Shown piece by piece: positions 1 through 9,813 of a DNA stretch of 64,000 nt. A program made the position numbers and the translations under genes. The stretch lies in contig NZ_BOPC01000022.1 in assembly GCF_016863555.1 (NCBI RefSeq), positions 93,812-157,811 on the forward strand. The letters run 5' to 3'. The stretch is from Micromonospora qiuiae. Its GTDB lineage: Bacteria; Actinomycetota; Actinomycetes; Mycobacteriales; Micromonosporaceae. Positions within the stretch are counted from its first letter, which is position 1; every line of letters starts with the position of its first letter. Below the pieces are notes generated by a model that saw nothing but the letters and a program-made list of their open reading frames with translations, was not told where the DNA came from and did not search any database.

Positions 1-1619
1 AGCTCGGCGCGGGCGGCCGGCTCGGTGACCAGTCGCCCACCGGGCAGCAGGTTCGGCAGGCAGCCGGCATCGACGGCACCGCGGTCACCCGCGCGGCGCG
101 GCACCCAGGCCAGCTTCGCGCCGGTCCGGGCGGCCACCTCGGCGGCGGCGGAGAGACCACCCGGCACGGTGGCCAGCCGCTCGCCGACGATCAGGATCGC
201 GCCCTCGGTGCTGAGCGCCTCGGCGACCGTCGCGTGCTCGGCGAGCACGCCGGCCTCCTCGCCCGGCACCACCCGGGCCAGCTTGGCCCCGAGCTTCTCC
301 AGGCCGCGGGTGGCGAACGGCGCGATCGCGTACACCTTCAGCTTGTTCTTCAGGTACGCCTTGCGCAGCCGGAGGAAGAGGATCGGGCACTCCTCCTCGG
401 GCTCCAGACCGACCAGCACCACGGCCGGGGCGTTCTCGACATCGGTGTAGGTGACATCGGTGCGGCCGGCGACGCTGCTGGCCAGGAAATCGGCCTCCTC
501 ACGGGAGACCGGGCGGGCCCGGAAGTCGATGTCGTTGGTGCGCAGGGCGATCCGGGCGAACTTGGCGTACGCGTACGCGTCCTCGACGGTCAGCCGCCCG
601 CCGGTGAGCACCGCGGTGCCCTCGGCGCCGTCCCGCGCGGCGCGCAGCCCCTCGGCGGCGACGCTGAGCGCCTCGCTCCAGGACGCCTCGCGCAGCTCAC
701 CGGTGCGCCGGTCGCGGACCAGCGGGGTGGTGAGCCGGTCGGCGGCGCGAGCGTACTGGAAGGCCCACCGACCCTTGTCGCAGTTCCACTCCTCGTTGAC
801 CTGCGGGTCGTCGCCGGCCAGCCGGCGCATCACCTTGCCCCGCCGCCAGTCGGTGCGCTGGGCGCAGCCGGCCGAGCAGTGCTCGCACACGCTCGGGCTG
901 GAGACCAGGTCGAACGGGCGCGCGCGGAACCGGTACTGGGTGCCGGTCAGTGCGCCGACCGGGCAGATCTGCACGGTGTTGCCGGAGAAGTACGAGTTGA
1001 ACGGGACGTCTCCCTCGTCGCCCTCCCCGCCGTACACCTCGTCCCGGTAGATGTTGATCTCCTCGGCCGACGAGCGGTTCATCAGGTCGATGAACTTGTC
1101 GCCCGCGATCTCCTCGGAGAACCGGGTGCAGCGCTGGCAGAGCACGCACCGCTCGCGGTCGAGCAGCACCTGGGTGCTGATCGGCAGCGGCTTCGGGTAC
1201 TCCCGCTTGTGCTCGTGGAACCGGGAGTCGGTACGCCCGGTCGACATGGCCTGGTTCTGCAGCGGGCACTCGCCGCCCTTGTCGCACATCGGGCAGTCGA
1301 GCGGGTGGTTGAGCAGCAGCAGCTCCATGACCCCCTCCTGCGCCTTCTTGGCGACCGGAGAGGTGAGCTGGGTACGGACCACCATGCCCTCGGCAACCGT
1401 CTGGGTGCAGGAGGCGACGGGCTTGCGCTGCCCCTCCACCTCCACCAGGCACTGCCGGCAGGCGCCGGCCGGGGCCAGCAGCGGGTGGTCGCAGAACCGG
1501 GGAATCACGGTGCCCATCTGCTCGGCGACGCGGATCAGCAGCGCCCCCTTGGGAGCGGTGACCTCGACACCGTCGATGGTGAGCGTGACCGTCTCGGTCG
1601 ACTTGGCAACGTCCGTCAT
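1..1619 (-). CDS. nuoG: NADH-quinone oxidoreductase subunit G, N-terminal part (cut by window edge)
   Basis: Peripheral-arm iron-sulfur subunit of complex I, which carries electrons from NuoF/NuoE towards the quinone site. About 539 residues are present; the C-terminal part lies beyond base 1. Near the N terminus is a 2Fe-2S ferredoxin-like domain ([15 protein letters not shown]), then the H-x3-C-x2-C-x5-C cluster segment ([14 protein letters not shown]) and a CVLCQRC 4Fe-4S motif. The molybdopterin-oxidoreductase-like domain begins before the edge. The ATG overlaps the nuoF stop as TGATG, so the two are translationally coupled. Last visible gene of a leftward operon in the usual actinobacterial order A-B-C-D-E-F-G. 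Confidence 0.95.
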   Translation of the reverse strand, partial: MTDVAKSTETVTLTIDGVEVTAPKGALLIRVAEQMGTVIPRFCDHPLLAPAGACRQCLVEVEGQRKPVASCTQTVAEGMVVRTQLTSPVAKKAQEGVMELLLLNHPLDCPMCDKGGECPLQNQAMSTGRTDSRFHEHKREYPKPLPISTQVLLDRERCVLCQRCTRFSEEIAGDKFIDLMNRSSAEEINIYRDEVYGGEGDEGDVPFNSYFSGNTVQICPVGALTGTQYRFRARPFDLVSSPSVCEHCSAGCAQRTDWRRGKVMRRLAGDDPQVNEEWNCDKGRWAFQYARAADRLTTPLVRDRRTGELREASWSEALSVAAEGLRAARDGAEGTAVLTGGRLTVEDAYAYAKFARIALRTNDIDFRARPVSREEADFLASSVAGRTDVTYTDVENAPAVVLVGLEPEEECPILFLRLRKAYLKNKLKVYAIAPFATRGLEKLGAKLARVVPGEEAGVLAEHATVAEALSTEGAILIVGERLATVPGGLSAAAEVAARTGAKLAWVPRRAGDRGAVDAGCLPNLLPGGRLVTEPAARAE

Positions 1620-2935
1620 CAGTGGGCTCCCACCAGCTGCTTGTCGGACAACCTCGGCGCGGTCCGGCCCTCGATGTAGTCGAGGTAGTCCTGCTTGAAG
1701 TACTTCAGAGACGAGGTCACCGAGCTGGTAGCGCCGTCACCCAGGCCACAGAACGAGCGACCGAGGATGTTGTCGCAGGTGTCGAGCAGGGTGTCCAGGT
1801 CCTCGTGGGTGCCCTGGCCGGCGAGGATGCGCCGGTAGACCCGGACCATCCAGTAGTTGCCCTCCCGGCACGGGGTGCACTTGCCGCACGACTCGTGGTG
1901 GTAGAACTCCAGCCACCGGTAGGTCGCGTAGACCGGGCAGTCCTGGTCGGAGAAGATCTGGGTCGCGGTGGTGCCGAGGATCGAGCCGGCAGCGGCCACC
2001 TCCTCGAAGTCCAGCGGCACGTCCAGGTGCTCGGCGGTGAGCAGCGGGGTCGACGAGCCGCCCGGGGTCCAGAACTTCAGGCTGTGGCCCGGCTGCATGC
2101 CGCCGGCCAGCTCGATCAGCTCACGCAGCGTGATGCCGAGCCCGCACTCGTACTGACCGGGGTTGACGACCCGGCCCGACAGGGAGTAGATCATCGGCCC
2201 GGAGGACTTCTCCGTGCCCATGGACTTCCACCAGTCCGCACCACCGAGCACGATGTACGGCACGCTGGCGATGGTGCCGACGTTGTTGACCACGGTGGGG
2301 CTGGCGTACAGGCCGTGCGTCGCCGGGAACGGCGGGCGCAGCCGGGGCTGCCCCCGGAAGCCCTCCAGCGAGTCGAGCAGCGCCGTCTCCTCGCCGCAGA
2401 TGTACGCCCCGGCGCCCGAGTGCACCACCAGGTCCAGGTCGAAACCGGAGCCGAGGATGTTCCGCCCGAGGTAGCCCTTGGCGTACGCCTCGTTCACCGC
2501 GTTGCGCAGCCGCCGCGCGGCGTGCACCGCCTCGCCCCGGATGTAGATGTAGGCCCGGTTGGCCCGGATCGCGTACGACGCGATGATCACGCCCTCGACC
2601 AGCGAGTGCGGGTCGTGCGTCATCAGCGGCAGGTCCTTGCAGGTGCCCGGCTCGCCCTCGTCGGCGTTGACCACCAGGTAGTGCGGCTTGCCGTCGCCCT
2701 GCGGGATGAAGCCCCACTTCAGGCCGGTGGGGAAGCCGGCGCCACCGCGCCCGCGCAGCCCGGAGTCCTTGATCAGTTGAATCAGGTCGTCCGGGTGTGC
2801 CTTGAACGCCTTGCGCAGCGCCGCGTAGCCGTCCAGCTTCTCGTAGGTGCCGATCCGCCAGGCGTCGGGCGACAGCCAGCGCTTGGTCAGCACCGGCGTC
2901 AGCTTGGCCAGGGTCTCCGGCCGAGGCGTGGTCAC
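1619..2935 (-). CDS. nuoF: NADH-quinone oxidoreductase subunit F
   Basis: NADH-oxidising flavoprotein of complex I (438 residues, the usual length). The FMN/NADH site is visible as [11 protein letters not shown] near residue 60, and the second nucleotide-binding segment as [19 protein letters not shown] near residue 175. The 4Fe-4S ligands appear as [12 protein letters not shown] near residue 350, with the last cysteine in FCGLG. The GTG start overlaps the nuoE stop by four bases (GTGA), and the stop overlaps nuoG, so it sits in the middle of a coupled operon. Assignment is secure. Confidence 0.97.
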   Translation of the reverse strand: MTTPRPETLAKLTPVLTKRWLSPDAWRIGTYEKLDGYAALRKAFKAHPDDLIQLIKDSGLRGRGGAGFPTGLKWGFIPQGDGKPHYLVVNADEGEPGTCKDLPLMTHDPHSLVEGVIIASYAIRANRAYIYIRGEAVHAARRLRNAVNEAYAKGYLGRNILGSGFDLDLVVHSGAGAYICGEETALLDSLEGFRGQPRLRPPFPATHGLYASPTVVNNVGTIASVPYIVLGGADWWKSMGTEKSSGPMIYSLSGRVVNPGQYECGLGITLRELIELAGGMQPGHSLKFWTPGGSSTPLLTAEHLDVPLDFEEVAAAGSILGTTATQIFSDQDCPVYATYRWLEFYHHESCGKCTPCREGNYWMVRVYRRILAGQGTHEDLDTLLDTCDNILGRSFCGLGDGATSSVTSSLKYFKQDYLDYIEGRTAPRLSDKQLVGAH

Positions 2936-3966
2936 TTCTTGGCCCCCTTGTCGTTCGCGGAACCGATGGCTGTCGACTCCGCTTCGCTGAGGTTGCGCTT
3001 CTGCGCCTCGGCGTCATCGCCGGCAGGCTTGGCGTCACCGGCCGGCTTGTTGGCCGCCGCTCCGGCTGCCTCCGCCGCCTGTGCGTCGCGCGGCGTGGGA
3101 GGCGTGCCGCCGGTCGGGACCCGGGTGCCGGGGGCGTCCGGCACGGCGGTCTTCGCGTCCGGCTGCCGGGTCTCGGCGGTACGTACCTGTGGTGACTTGC
3201 GGTCCGGAGCCGGCACGTCGGGCGCGGTGCTGCCGGTCGGCGCGGCCTTCGCCGGTGTGGCCGGCGCCGGCTTGTCGCCGGCCTGACCGCTGCGGATCGG
3301 GGCGTTCGGGTCGAAGCCCGGCGCCGAGATGCCGTGCTGCTGAGCCAGCCGCAGGCCGCGCAGGGTCGGCTCGCCCGGTACGCCGTCGGCGACCGCGCCC
3401 TCGCGCTCGTCGGCGAAGCCGGCGAGTTGGATGGACATCTCCTTGAGCGTGCAGAGGCGGGCACCCCGGCTCGGGGTGGGCCGACCGCCGGCGCGCAACT
3501 CGTCGACCAGGTCCACTGCGGTCTGCGGGTCGACGCCGTCGAAGTAGTCGTAGTTGACGGTCATCACCGGGCCGTAGTCGCAGGCCGCCAGGCACTCGGC
3601 GTGCTCCAGCGTGATCTTCCCGTCGGCGGTGGTCTCGTCGTGCCCGACGCCCAGGTGCTCGGCGAGGGTGTCGTACACCTTCTGGCCACCGAGCACATCG
3701 CACATCGTGTTGGTGCAGACGCTGACCAGCCAGTCACCGGTGGGCCGGCGCTTGTACATGGTGTAGAAACTGGCCACCGCACCGACCTGGGCCTTGTTCA
3801 AGCCGAGCACCTCGGCGCAGAACGCCACGCCAGCCGGGGAGACGTAGCCCTCCTCGGCCTGCACGAGGTGCAGCAGGGGCAGCAGCGCCGAGCGGGACCG
3901 GTCCGCCGGGTAGCGGGCGATGATCTCCCGAGCCCGGGCCCGCGTCTCGTCCGTGAAAGCAGTCAC
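2932..3966 (-). CDS. nuoE: NADH-quinone oxidoreductase subunit E with long disordered C-terminal extension
   Basis: Thioredoxin-fold 2Fe-2S subunit of the complex I NADH module, partner of NuoF. The catalytic domain fills roughly residues 1-190; cluster cysteines are visible in [13 protein letters not shown] and [10 protein letters not shown]. It is followed by about 150 residues rich in Pro, Ala, Thr and charged residues with no recognisable fold, making the protein 344 residues, well above a minimal NuoE. The tail keeps the codon bias of its neighbours and runs straight into nuoF with a GTGA overlap, so it does not look like a frameshift. The start overlaps the nuoD stop. Confidence 0.95.
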   Translation of the reverse strand: MTAFTDETRARAREIIARYPADRSRSALLPLLHLVQAEEGYVSPAGVAFCAEVLGLNKAQVGAVASFYTMYKRRPTGDWLVSVCTNTMCDVLGGQKVYDTLAEHLGVGHDETTADGKITLEHAECLAACDYGPVMTVNYDYFDGVDPQTAVDLVDELRAGGRPTPSRGARLCTLKEMSIQLAGFADEREGAVADGVPGEPTLRGLRLAQQHGISAPGFDPNAPIRSGQAGDKPAPATPAKAAPTGSTAPDVPAPDRKSPQVRTAETRQPDAKTAVPDAPGTRVPTGGTPPTPRDAQAAEAAGAAANKPAGDAKPAGDDAEAQKRNLSEAESTAIGSANDKGAKK

Positions 3967-5288
3967 CGGTCACAACCTCCCATTACCGGGTCCAGCGAGG
4001 CGCCGCCGGCGATAACGTCGGCGATCAGGCCGCCCTCGGCCATCGCCGGGAGGGCCTGGAGGTTGACGAAGCTCGGCTCCCGGTAGTGCACCCGGTAGGG
4101 CCGGGTGCCACCGTCGGAAACCGCGTGCACGCCCAGCTCGCCGCGGGGCGACTCGATGCCGACGTACACCTGGCCCGGCGGCACCCGGAAGCCCTCCGTC
4201 ACCAGCTTGAAGTGGTGGATCAGGGACTCCATCGACTGCCCCATGATCTTGGCGACGTGCTCCAGCGAGTTGCCCATGCCGTCGACGCCGATGGCCAGCT
4301 GCGCCGGCCAGGCGATCTTCTTGTCGGCCACCATCACCGGACCCGGCTTGAGCCGGTCCAACGCCTGCTCAATGATCTTGAGCGATTCGCGGATCTCGGC
4401 CATCCGGACCAGGTAGCGGCCCCAGACGTCGCCGTCGGCGTGCGTCGGCACGTCGAACTCGTACGTCTCGTAGCCGCAGTACGGCATCGTCTTGCGCAGG
4501 TCCCAGGCCAGGCCCGCCGAGCGCAGCACCGGCCCGGTGACGCCGAGCGCCAGGCAGCCGGTCACGTCGAGCACCGCGACGTTCTGCGTCCGCTCCAGCC
4601 AGATCGGCTGGCCGGAGAGCAGGTCCTCGTACTCCTTGAGCCGCTTCGGCATCACCTTCAGGAACTCACGGATCTTGACGATCGCCTCGTCCGGCACGTC
4701 CTGGGCGACGCCACCCGGCCGGACGTACGCGTGGTTCATCCGCAGGCCGGTGATCAGCTCGAAGATCTCCAGGATGTACTCGCGCTCCCGGAAGCCGTAG
4801 AGCATGATCGAGATGGCACCCAGCTCCATGCCGGTGGTGGCCACCCAGACCAGGTGCGAGGAGATCCTGTTCAGCTCCATCATCAGCACCCGGATGGTGT
4901 TGGCCCGCTCGGTCACGTCGTCGGTGATGCCGAGCAGCTTCTCCACCGCCAGCGAGTACGCCGTCTCGTTGAAGATCGGGGAGAGGTAGTCCATCCGGGT
5001 CACGAAGGTCGAGCCCTGGACCCAGTTGCGGTACTCGAGGTTCTTCTCGATGCCCGTGTGCAGGTAGCCGATGACCGAGCGGACCTCCCGGACCGTCTCG
5101 CCCTCCAGCTCCAGGACCAGCCGCAGCACCCCGTGCGTGGACGGGTGCTGCGGACCCATGTTGACGACGATCCGACCCTCGTTGATCGGGTCGACGCCGG
5201 AGACCACATCGTCCCAGTCCCCGCCGGTGACGGTGAAGACGCGGCCCTCGGTGGTCTCGCGCTCGGTGGCGTAGTTGGACGTGGTCAT
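3963..5288 (-). CDS. nuoD: NADH-quinone oxidoreductase subunit D
   Basis: The 49-kDa-type subunit of complex I that forms part of the quinone pocket; related to NiFe hydrogenase large subunits. Family signatures include [21 protein letters not shown] near residue 44, the [11 protein letters not shown] segment and the C-terminal ESPRGELG motif. Length is 441 residues, as expected. The start overlaps the nuoC stop and the stop overlaps nuoE, consistent with one coupled transcript. The short N-terminal extension of about 35 residues before the conserved core is common in actinobacteria. Confidence 0.97.
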   Translation of the reverse strand: MTTSNYATERETTEGRVFTVTGGDWDDVVSGVDPINEGRIVVNMGPQHPSTHGVLRLVLELEGETVREVRSVIGYLHTGIEKNLEYRNWVQGSTFVTRMDYLSPIFNETAYSLAVEKLLGITDDVTERANTIRVLMMELNRISSHLVWVATTGMELGAISIMLYGFREREYILEIFELITGLRMNHAYVRPGGVAQDVPDEAIVKIREFLKVMPKRLKEYEDLLSGQPIWLERTQNVAVLDVTGCLALGVTGPVLRSAGLAWDLRKTMPYCGYETYEFDVPTHADGDVWGRYLVRMAEIRESLKIIEQALDRLKPGPVMVADKKIAWPAQLAIGVDGMGNSLEHVAKIMGQSMESLIHHFKLVTEGFRVPPGQVYVGIESPRGELGVHAVSDGGTRPYRVHYREPSFVNLQALPAMAEGGLIADVIAGGASLDPVMGGCDR

Positions 5289-6016
5289 TGGTAAGACCTC
5301 CGCTTGTCGGGCGGCGGGATCTCGGCGCCCTTGTACTCCACGGGCACGCCGCCGAGGGGGTAGTCCTTGCGCTGCGGGTGACCCTCCCAGTCGTCCGGCA
5401 TGAGGATGCGGGTCAGCGCCGGGTGGCCGTCGAAGACGACCCCGAACATGTCGTACGCCTCCCGCTCCTGCCAGTCGGCGGTCGGGTAGACGGAGGTGAC
5501 ACTGGGCACGTGCGGGTCCTCGGCGGTGACGGCGACCTCCAGCCGCACCCGCCGCCGGTAGGTCATCGAGGTGAGCTGGTAGACGACGTGCAGCCGACGG
5601 GCGTCCGCGCCCAGGTAGTCCACGCCGGACACCGAGGAGCAGAGCTCGAACCGCAGCGCCGGGTCGTCCCGCATCACCTGGCAGACCTCGGCGATCCGCT
5701 CGGGGCGGATGTGCAGGGTCAGCTCGTCGCGGTCGACCACCACGTGCTCGATCGCCTCGCCGAAGGCCGGGTACGCCTCTTCCAGCGCGTCGCGGACCTC
5801 GTCGAAGTAACCGCCGTACGGCCGGGGTGAGTCCTCGATCGGCTGGCGCGGGCGAACCAGGCCGCCGAAGCCCGAGGTGTCACCGGTGCCCTGGTTGCCA
5901 AACATGCCGCGGCCGGCCGGGCTGGACGGCGGAAACTCGGCGGGTGCGCCGCTGGTGGCCCCGGCCGGCGTCACCGGAACCGGGACGCCGCCGGAGGTCG
6001 GCTTGGAGTCAGTCAC
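5285..6016 (-). CDS. nuoC: NADH-quinone oxidoreductase subunit C
   Basis: The 30-kDa-type subunit of the complex I connecting module. The GTG at 6016 was chosen because it overlaps the nuoB stop (GTGA), the pattern used throughout this operon; an open frame runs further upstream but lies inside nuoB. It gives 243 residues: a Gly/Pro-rich N-terminal stretch of about 60, then the conserved NuoC domain ending in ERxAYDMFG-like ([16 protein letters not shown]) and [20 protein letters not shown] segments. The family signature places the assignment beyond doubt; only the start is inferred. Confidence 0.95.
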   Translation of the reverse strand: MTDSKPTSGGVPVPVTPAGATSGAPAEFPPSSPAGRGMFGNQGTGDTSGFGGLVRPRQPIEDSPRPYGGYFDEVRDALEEAYPAFGEAIEHVVVDRDELTLHIRPERIAEVCQVMRDDPALRFELCSSVSGVDYLGADARRLHVVYQLTSMTYRRRVRLEVAVTAEDPHVPSVTSVYPTADWQEREAYDMFGVVFDGHPALTRILMPDDWEGHPQRKDYPLGGVPVEYKGAEIPPPDKRRSYQ

Positions 6017-6690
6017 TTGATCCCCCGGTACGGCTGGAGGTGGTTCTGGGCCTTCATCCAGTTCTCGATCCGCAGCTGCTCCTCGCGCCCCTCGCGGACA
6101 GCCTTCGTCCACTCCGCGCGGCGGGCCTTGTCGCTGCGGTACGACGACGGCATCGAGCCGTACGGCACCACCGGCACGTCACCACGGGCCTCGCGCGCAG
6201 CCAGCATCTTGCGGCCGTTCGGCCCGAGCGGCTCGTGGCCGATCTTCTCGCGCAGCTTGAGGATCGCGTCGATGAGCATCTCCGGCCGGGGCGGGCAGCC
6301 GGGAAGGTACATGTCGACCGGCACGACGTGATCGACGCCCTGCACGATGGCGTAGTTGTTGAACATGCCGCCGCTGCTGGCGCAGACGCCCATGGAGAGC
6401 ACCCAGCGAGGCTCGGCCATCTGGTCGTAGATCTGGCGCAGCACCGGGGCCATCTTCTGGCTCACCCGGCCGGCGACGATCATCAGGTCGGCCTGCCGGG
6501 GCGAGGCACGGAAGACCTCCATGCCCCACCGGCCCATGTCGTAGTGCGGGCCACCGGCGGCCATCATCTCGATCGCGCAGCAGGCCAGGCCGAACGTGGC
6601 GCCCCAGACCGACGACTTGCGCGACCAGTTGACCAGCTTCTCCACCGAGGTGAGCAGAACGCCGGCGGGAAGTTTCTCCTCGATACCCAT
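6013..6690 (-). CDS. nuoB: NADH-quinone oxidoreductase subunit B
   Basis: Carries the terminal N2 4Fe-4S cluster that hands electrons to quinone. Cysteine ligands are visible in [25 protein letters not shown] and [12 protein letters not shown] at 6690 is preferred because it gives the canonical [12 protein letters not shown] terminus and follows a GAGAGGGGA ribosome binding site; a longer open frame upstream would run into nuoA. The protein has 225 residues, with a charged C-terminal tail after the core. A 13-base gap separates it from nuoA. Confidence 0.96.
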   Translation of the reverse strand: MGIEEKLPAGVLLTSVEKLVNWSRKSSVWGATFGLACCAIEMMAAGGPHYDMGRWGMEVFRASPRQADLMIVAGRVSQKMAPVLRQIYDQMAEPRWVLSMGVCASSGGMFNNYAIVQGVDHVVPVDMYLPGCPPRPEMLIDAILKLREKIGHEPLGPNGRKMLAAREARGDVPVVPYGSMPSSYRSDKARRAEWTKAVREGREEQLRIENWMKAQNHLQPYRGIK

Positions 6691-6703
6691 CTGCGTTCCC
6701 CTC

Positions 6704-7069
6704 TCAGTCCCAGTCCAGGCCGCCGCGCCGCCACTCGTAGGCGTACGCGACGAAGACCGCACCGATGAACACCAACATGGCCACGAACCCGAACAGCGGT
6801 AGGGCGTTGAAGGAGACCGCCCACGGGTACAGGAAGATCATTTCCACGTCGAAGACGATGAAGAGCATCGCCGTCAGGTAGAACTTGACCGGGATCCGGG
6901 TCCCGCCGATCGGCTGCGGGCTGGGCTCGATCCCACACTCGTAGGCTTCGAGCTTGGCCTTGTTGTATCGACGCGGTCCGGTGAACCGGGCGGCGGCTAT
7001 CGAGAACAGCGCGAAGGCCGCGGCGAGGGCGAACAGCCCGATGATGGGTACGTAAGGCGAGAGCGACAT
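6704..7069 (-). CDS. nuoA: NADH-quinone oxidoreductase subunit A
   Basis: Small membrane subunit of complex I (121 residues, three predicted transmembrane helices). The family core reads [11 protein letters not shown] near residue 40, followed by the [15 protein letters not shown] helix. First gene of the leftward nuo operon. The ATG follows a strong AGGAGAAGAAG ribosome binding site. About 90 bases separate it from the next gene, so the operon promoter should lie between 7070 and 7165. Confidence 0.96.
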   Translation of the reverse strand: MSLSPYVPIIGLFALAAAFALFSIAAARFTGPRRYNKAKLEAYECGIEPSPQPIGGTRIPVKFYLTAMLFIVFDVEMIFLYPWAVSFNALPLFGFVAMLVFIGAVFVAYAYEWRRGGLDWD

Positions 7070-7165
7070 CTTCTTCTCCTGCTCGTCCTTCCCTGCCCTC
7101 GTTCTTGGCGAAATTCACACTATTCACATCCCAGCCGGCAGCGGTCGGCGGGGTCGACCTTGCGC
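7070..7165 (-). promoter_or_regulatory. Leader and likely promoter region of the nuo operon
   Basis: Gap between nuoA and the downstream end of the menJ-like gene. It contains a direct repeat, ATTCACAC at 7113-7120 and ATTCACAT at 7122-7129 (9-base period), which could be an activator or repressor site. No unambiguous -10/-35 pair was identified; the promoter role is inferred from position only. Confidence 0.3.
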
Positions 7166-8440
7166 CTAGACCGCTGGCGCCACCCGGGTCATCGCGTTGA
7201 TCACCCGGTCCATCGCGTCACCGCCACGGGGGTCGGTGAGGTTGGCCAGCAGCTTGAGCACGAAGCGCATCAGCGTCGGATGGGGCATGCCGTGCTTCGT
7301 CGCCACGCGCATGATTTCCGGCCGGCCGATCAGCTTCACGAAGATCCCGCCCAGCCGGTAGTAGCCGCCGAACCGGGTCTTCAGCTCCTGCGGGTACGCC
7401 ATCAGCGCCCGCTCCCGCTCGGCACCGGCCGGTCGAGCCAGCGCCTGCACCGCGATCTCCGCGGCCAGTTCGCCGGATTCCATCGCGTACGCGATGCCCT
7501 CGCCGTTGAACGGGTTGACCATCCCACCGGAGTCGCCGACCAGCATCACCCCACGGGTGTAGTGCGGCACCCGGTTGAAGCCCATCGGCAGCGCCGCGCC
7601 GAGAATCGACCCCTCGGCGTTCGCCTCGTCGGCCATCCCCCACTCCGGCGGTGTGTTGGCCAACCAGTCGGAGAGCAACCGCCGGTAGTTGGTCTTCCCG
7701 AAGGCCGACGACGAGTTGAGGATGCCGAGGCCGACGTTGACCCGGCCGTCGCCGAGACCGAAGATCCAGCCGTACCCGGGCAGCAGCTCGCCGGTGCCCT
7801 TGGCCCGCAGCTCCAGCCAGGATTCCAGGTAGTCGTCGTCGTGGCGGACCTCGGAGCGGTAGTAGCGCCGCACCGCCACGCCGATCGGCCGATCCTCCCG
7901 CTTGGCCAGTCCGAGGGCGAGCGGGAATCGGCCCGAGACGCCGTCAGCGGCGACCACGATCGGCGCGTGGAAGGTGGCGGGGGCCTTGTCCGGGCCCTCC
8001 TCGGCCTGCACCCCGATCACCCGGCCGTCGCCGTCGAGCACCGGGCCGATGACGTTGACCCGGGTACGCAGAGCCGCGCCCGCGCTCACGGCCTGCCGGG
8101 CGAGCAGGTCGTCGAAGTCCAGCCGCGTGCGCACCAGACCGTGGTTCGGGAAGCTCGCGAGATCCGGCCAGTCCAGCTCCAGCCGGACGCCGCCGCCGAT
8201 CACCCGCAGGCCACGGTTGTGCAGCCAGCCCGCCTCGGGCGAGGTGTCCACGCCCATCCGGACGAGCTGTCGCACCGCACGCGGGGTCAGGCCGTCACCG
8301 CAGACCTTCTCCCGGGGGAACTCGGTCTTCTCCAGCAGCAGCACGCGCACGCCGTGTCGCGCCAGGTGGTACGCGGTCGCCGAACCACCGGGACCGGCGC
8401 CCACGACGATCACGTCGGCGTCGTTCTCCACCGCGGTCAT
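7166..8440 (-). CDS. Geranylgeranyl reductase family FAD protein, MenJ-like menaquinone reductase
   Basis: A 424-residue flavoprotein of the geranylgeranyl reductase family. The N-terminal FAD fold has VVGAGPGGSATAYHLARHG near residue 12; EKVCGDGLTPRAV is the family signature near residue 45; LVGDSGGMVNPFNGEGI near residue 290 is the second FAD motif. Family members reduce isoprenoid double bonds. Because menG lies just upstream and complex I just downstream, saturation of the menaquinone side chain, as by mycobacterial MenJ, is the likely job; a lipid-tail reductase is the alternative. ATG follows GAGGAGGCGCGG. Confidence 0.85.
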   Translation of the reverse strand: MTAVENDADVIVVGAGPGGSATAYHLARHGVRVLLLEKTEFPREKVCGDGLTPRAVRQLVRMGVDTSPEAGWLHNRGLRVIGGGVRLELDWPDLASFPNHGLVRTRLDFDDLLARQAVSAGAALRTRVNVIGPVLDGDGRVIGVQAEEGPDKAPATFHAPIVVAADGVSGRFPLALGLAKREDRPIGVAVRRYYRSEVRHDDDYLESWLELRAKGTGELLPGYGWIFGLGDGRVNVGLGILNSSSAFGKTNYRRLLSDWLANTPPEWGMADEANAEGSILGAALPMGFNRVPHYTRGVMLVGDSGGMVNPFNGEGIAYAMESGELAAEIAVQALARPAGAERERALMAYPQELKTRFGGYYRLGGIFVKLIGRPEIMRVATKHGMPHPTLMRFVLKLLANLTDPRGGDAMDRVINAMTRVAPAV

Positions 8441-8463
8441 CCGCGCCTCCTCCCCGCATGCTC

Positions 8464-8477
8464 GTGAAATGGTTCAC
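8464..8477. promoter_or_regulatory. Small palindrome upstream of menJ-like gene
   Basis: GTGAA, four-base spacer, TTCAC, ending 24 bases before the ATG at 8440. It could be an operator in the leader of the reductase gene. The dyad is short and no regulator is assigned. Confidence 0.25.
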
Positions 8478-8522
8478 AAGCCAGCCGGGACGAGTCTATG
8501 CCAACGCCGTACGCTCGTCTTG

Positions 8523-8541
8523 TTAGGGCAACCTAACCTGC
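8523..8541. promoter_or_regulatory. Possible DtxR/IdeR-like iron box
   Basis: TTAGG, GCAA, CCTAA lies at 8523-8536. On the minus strand the surrounding 19 bases match about 13 positions of the IdeR/DmdR consensus, with a good left half and a degenerate right half. It sits about 85 bases upstream of the menJ-like gene, where iron control of a respiratory gene would make sense. The match is weak. Confidence 0.2.
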
Positions 8542-8624
8542 TGGGGGCAGACGGAATCGCCTCCAGATACGGCACCTGGAGGCCACTCGGGCAGCGCAAC
8601 CTCCTCCGGTTCGCCGCCTCCCAT
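8523..8624 (-). CDS. Possible 33-residue leaderless small ORF
   Basis: ATG at 8624 lies five bases after a perfect TATGAT hexamer (8629-8634), the spacing expected if transcription starts at the A of the ATG, so the message would be leaderless. The frame codes for 33 residues, starting MGGGEPEEVALPEW and ending PQQVRLP, and stops inside the possible iron box. There is no convincing ribosome binding site. It may simply be the 5' leader of the menJ-like gene from the same promoter. No homologue is recognised. Confidence 0.25.
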   Translation of the reverse strand: MGGGEPEEVALPEWPPGAVSGGDSVCPQQVRLP

Positions 8625-8683
8625 GTTGATCATATTCGGTTTGCCGGTCCGACGGGAAGGGCGCGTCGCGTGGTGGCGGCTCG

Positions 8684-8893
8684 TCAGCCACGCGTGGGGC
8701 TGACGGCGTCGAGACCGGCGCGGATGGTCTCCGGAAGGTGTTCGCGCAACGCGCCGCCGGCCGCGCGGTCGAGGGCCGCGAGCACCTCGGAGACCACCTG
8801 GCGCACCTCGGCAGGATCCACGCCGGCCAACTCCCGGAGCTGATCCACCAACTCAGCGGCATCGCCGGTGGCCACATCCCTCGGATCCGTCAT
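8684..8893 (-). CDS. Hypothetical small acidic protein
   Basis: ATG at 8893 gives 69 residues beginning MTDPRDVATGDAAELV. Third-codon positions are strongly GC, supporting a real gene. The sequence is acidic, predicted largely helical, and has no cysteine or membrane segment. No family is recognised. It lies between menG and the menJ-like gene, read in the same direction, but about 60 bases separate it from each promoter-sized gap, so co-transcription is only possible. The start is the first ATG before the conserved-looking helical part. Confidence 0.55.
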   Translation of the reverse strand: MTDPRDVATGDAAELVDQLRELAGVDPAEVRQVVSEVLAALDRAAGGALREHLPETIRAGLDAVSPTRG

Positions 8894-8952
8894 GCTGGCC
8901 AGCCTACGCCGGCAAAAGGGCCAAATCAGCCCATCGGGGGCGAATGTCGGAT

Positions 8953-9663
8953 TTAGGCCCGTATCGCGCGATGCAGGGCCACCACTCCACCGCTCAGGTT
9001 GCGCCACGCCACCCGGCGCCAACCGGCCGCGCCCACCCGCGCCGCCAGGGCGGGCTGATCCGGCCAGGCCCGGATCGACTCGGCGAGGTAGACGTACGCA
9101 TCGGGGTTGCTGGAGACGGTCCGCGCCACCGCCGGCAGGGAACGCATCAGGTACGACAAATAGACGGTGCGGAAGGCGGGATTGACCGGGGTACTGAACT
9201 CGCAGATCACCAGACGGCCACCCGGCCGGGTCACCCGAGCCAGCTCGCGCAGCGCCGCATCGGTGTCGTTGATGTTGCGCAACGCGAAGGAGATGGTCAC
9301 AGCGTCGAAGCTGGCGTCGGCGAAAGGCAGCCGCAGGGCGTCCCCGGCCAGCAACGGCACGTCAGGTCGGGTCCGCTTGCCGGCGTACAGCATGCCGAGC
9401 GACAGGTCGGCGCCGACCGCGTACGCCCCGGAGTGGGAAAGCTCCTCGGTGGAGACACCGGTGCCCGCGCCCACGTCGAGCACCCGGTCACCGGGACGCA
9501 GTTCGAGCGCGGCCCGGGTGGCCCTCCGCCAGAACCGGTCCTGTCCGAAGGAGAGGACGGTGTTGGTCAGGTCGTATCGGGCCGCGACACCGTCGAACAT
9601 CGCGGCGACCTCGTGCGGCTGCTTGTCCAGGCTGGCGCGCTGGCCCTGCGGGGTACGGCTCAC
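8953..9663 (-). CDS. menG: Demethylmenaquinone methyltransferase
   Basis: SAM-dependent C-methyltransferase of the UbiE/MenG family, last step of menaquinone ring modification. The SAM site is [15 protein letters not shown] near residue 55, and the family segments [12 protein letters not shown] near residue 25 and [17 protein letters not shown] ([19 protein letters not shown]) near residue 120 are present. The GTG at 9663 ([11 protein letters not shown]) gives 236 residues, the usual length, with GGAGGA just before it. A longer upstream frame runs through the terminator hairpin of the next gene and is rejected. Confidence 0.92.
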   Translation of the reverse strand: MSRTPQGQRASLDKQPHEVAAMFDGVAARYDLTNTVLSFGQDRFWRRATRAALELRPGDRVLDVGAGTGVSTEELSHSGAYAVGADLSLGMLYAGKRTRPDVPLLAGDALRLPFADASFDAVTISFALRNINDTDAALRELARVTRPGGRLVICEFSTPVNPAFRTVYLSYLMRSLPAVARTVSSNPDAYVYLAESIRAWPDQPALAARVGAAGWRRVAWRNLSGGVVALHRAIRA

Positions 9664-9730
9664 TCCTCCACTCTGCCAGCCCGCCCTCCGGCCCCGCGCG
9701 CCCAGGGTCGGCGGGTCCCGCCCACCACAC

Positions 9731-9766
9731 AGTGCGGGCGGGATGGTGACCCATCCCGCCCGCACT
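9731..9766 (-). terminator. Strong hairpin terminator after the LPxTG protein gene
   Basis: A perfect 16-base inverted repeat (9731-9746 with 9751-9766; arms start AGTGCGGGCGGG) closes on a four-base loop. It begins 48 bases downstream of the 9814 stop. There is no T-tract, typical of high-GC actinobacterial terminators. Confidence 0.8.
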
Positions 9767-9813
9767 GCCTTGCGTTATGTAAACGGCCCGTGGGGGCCGA
9801 TAGAGGACGAACC

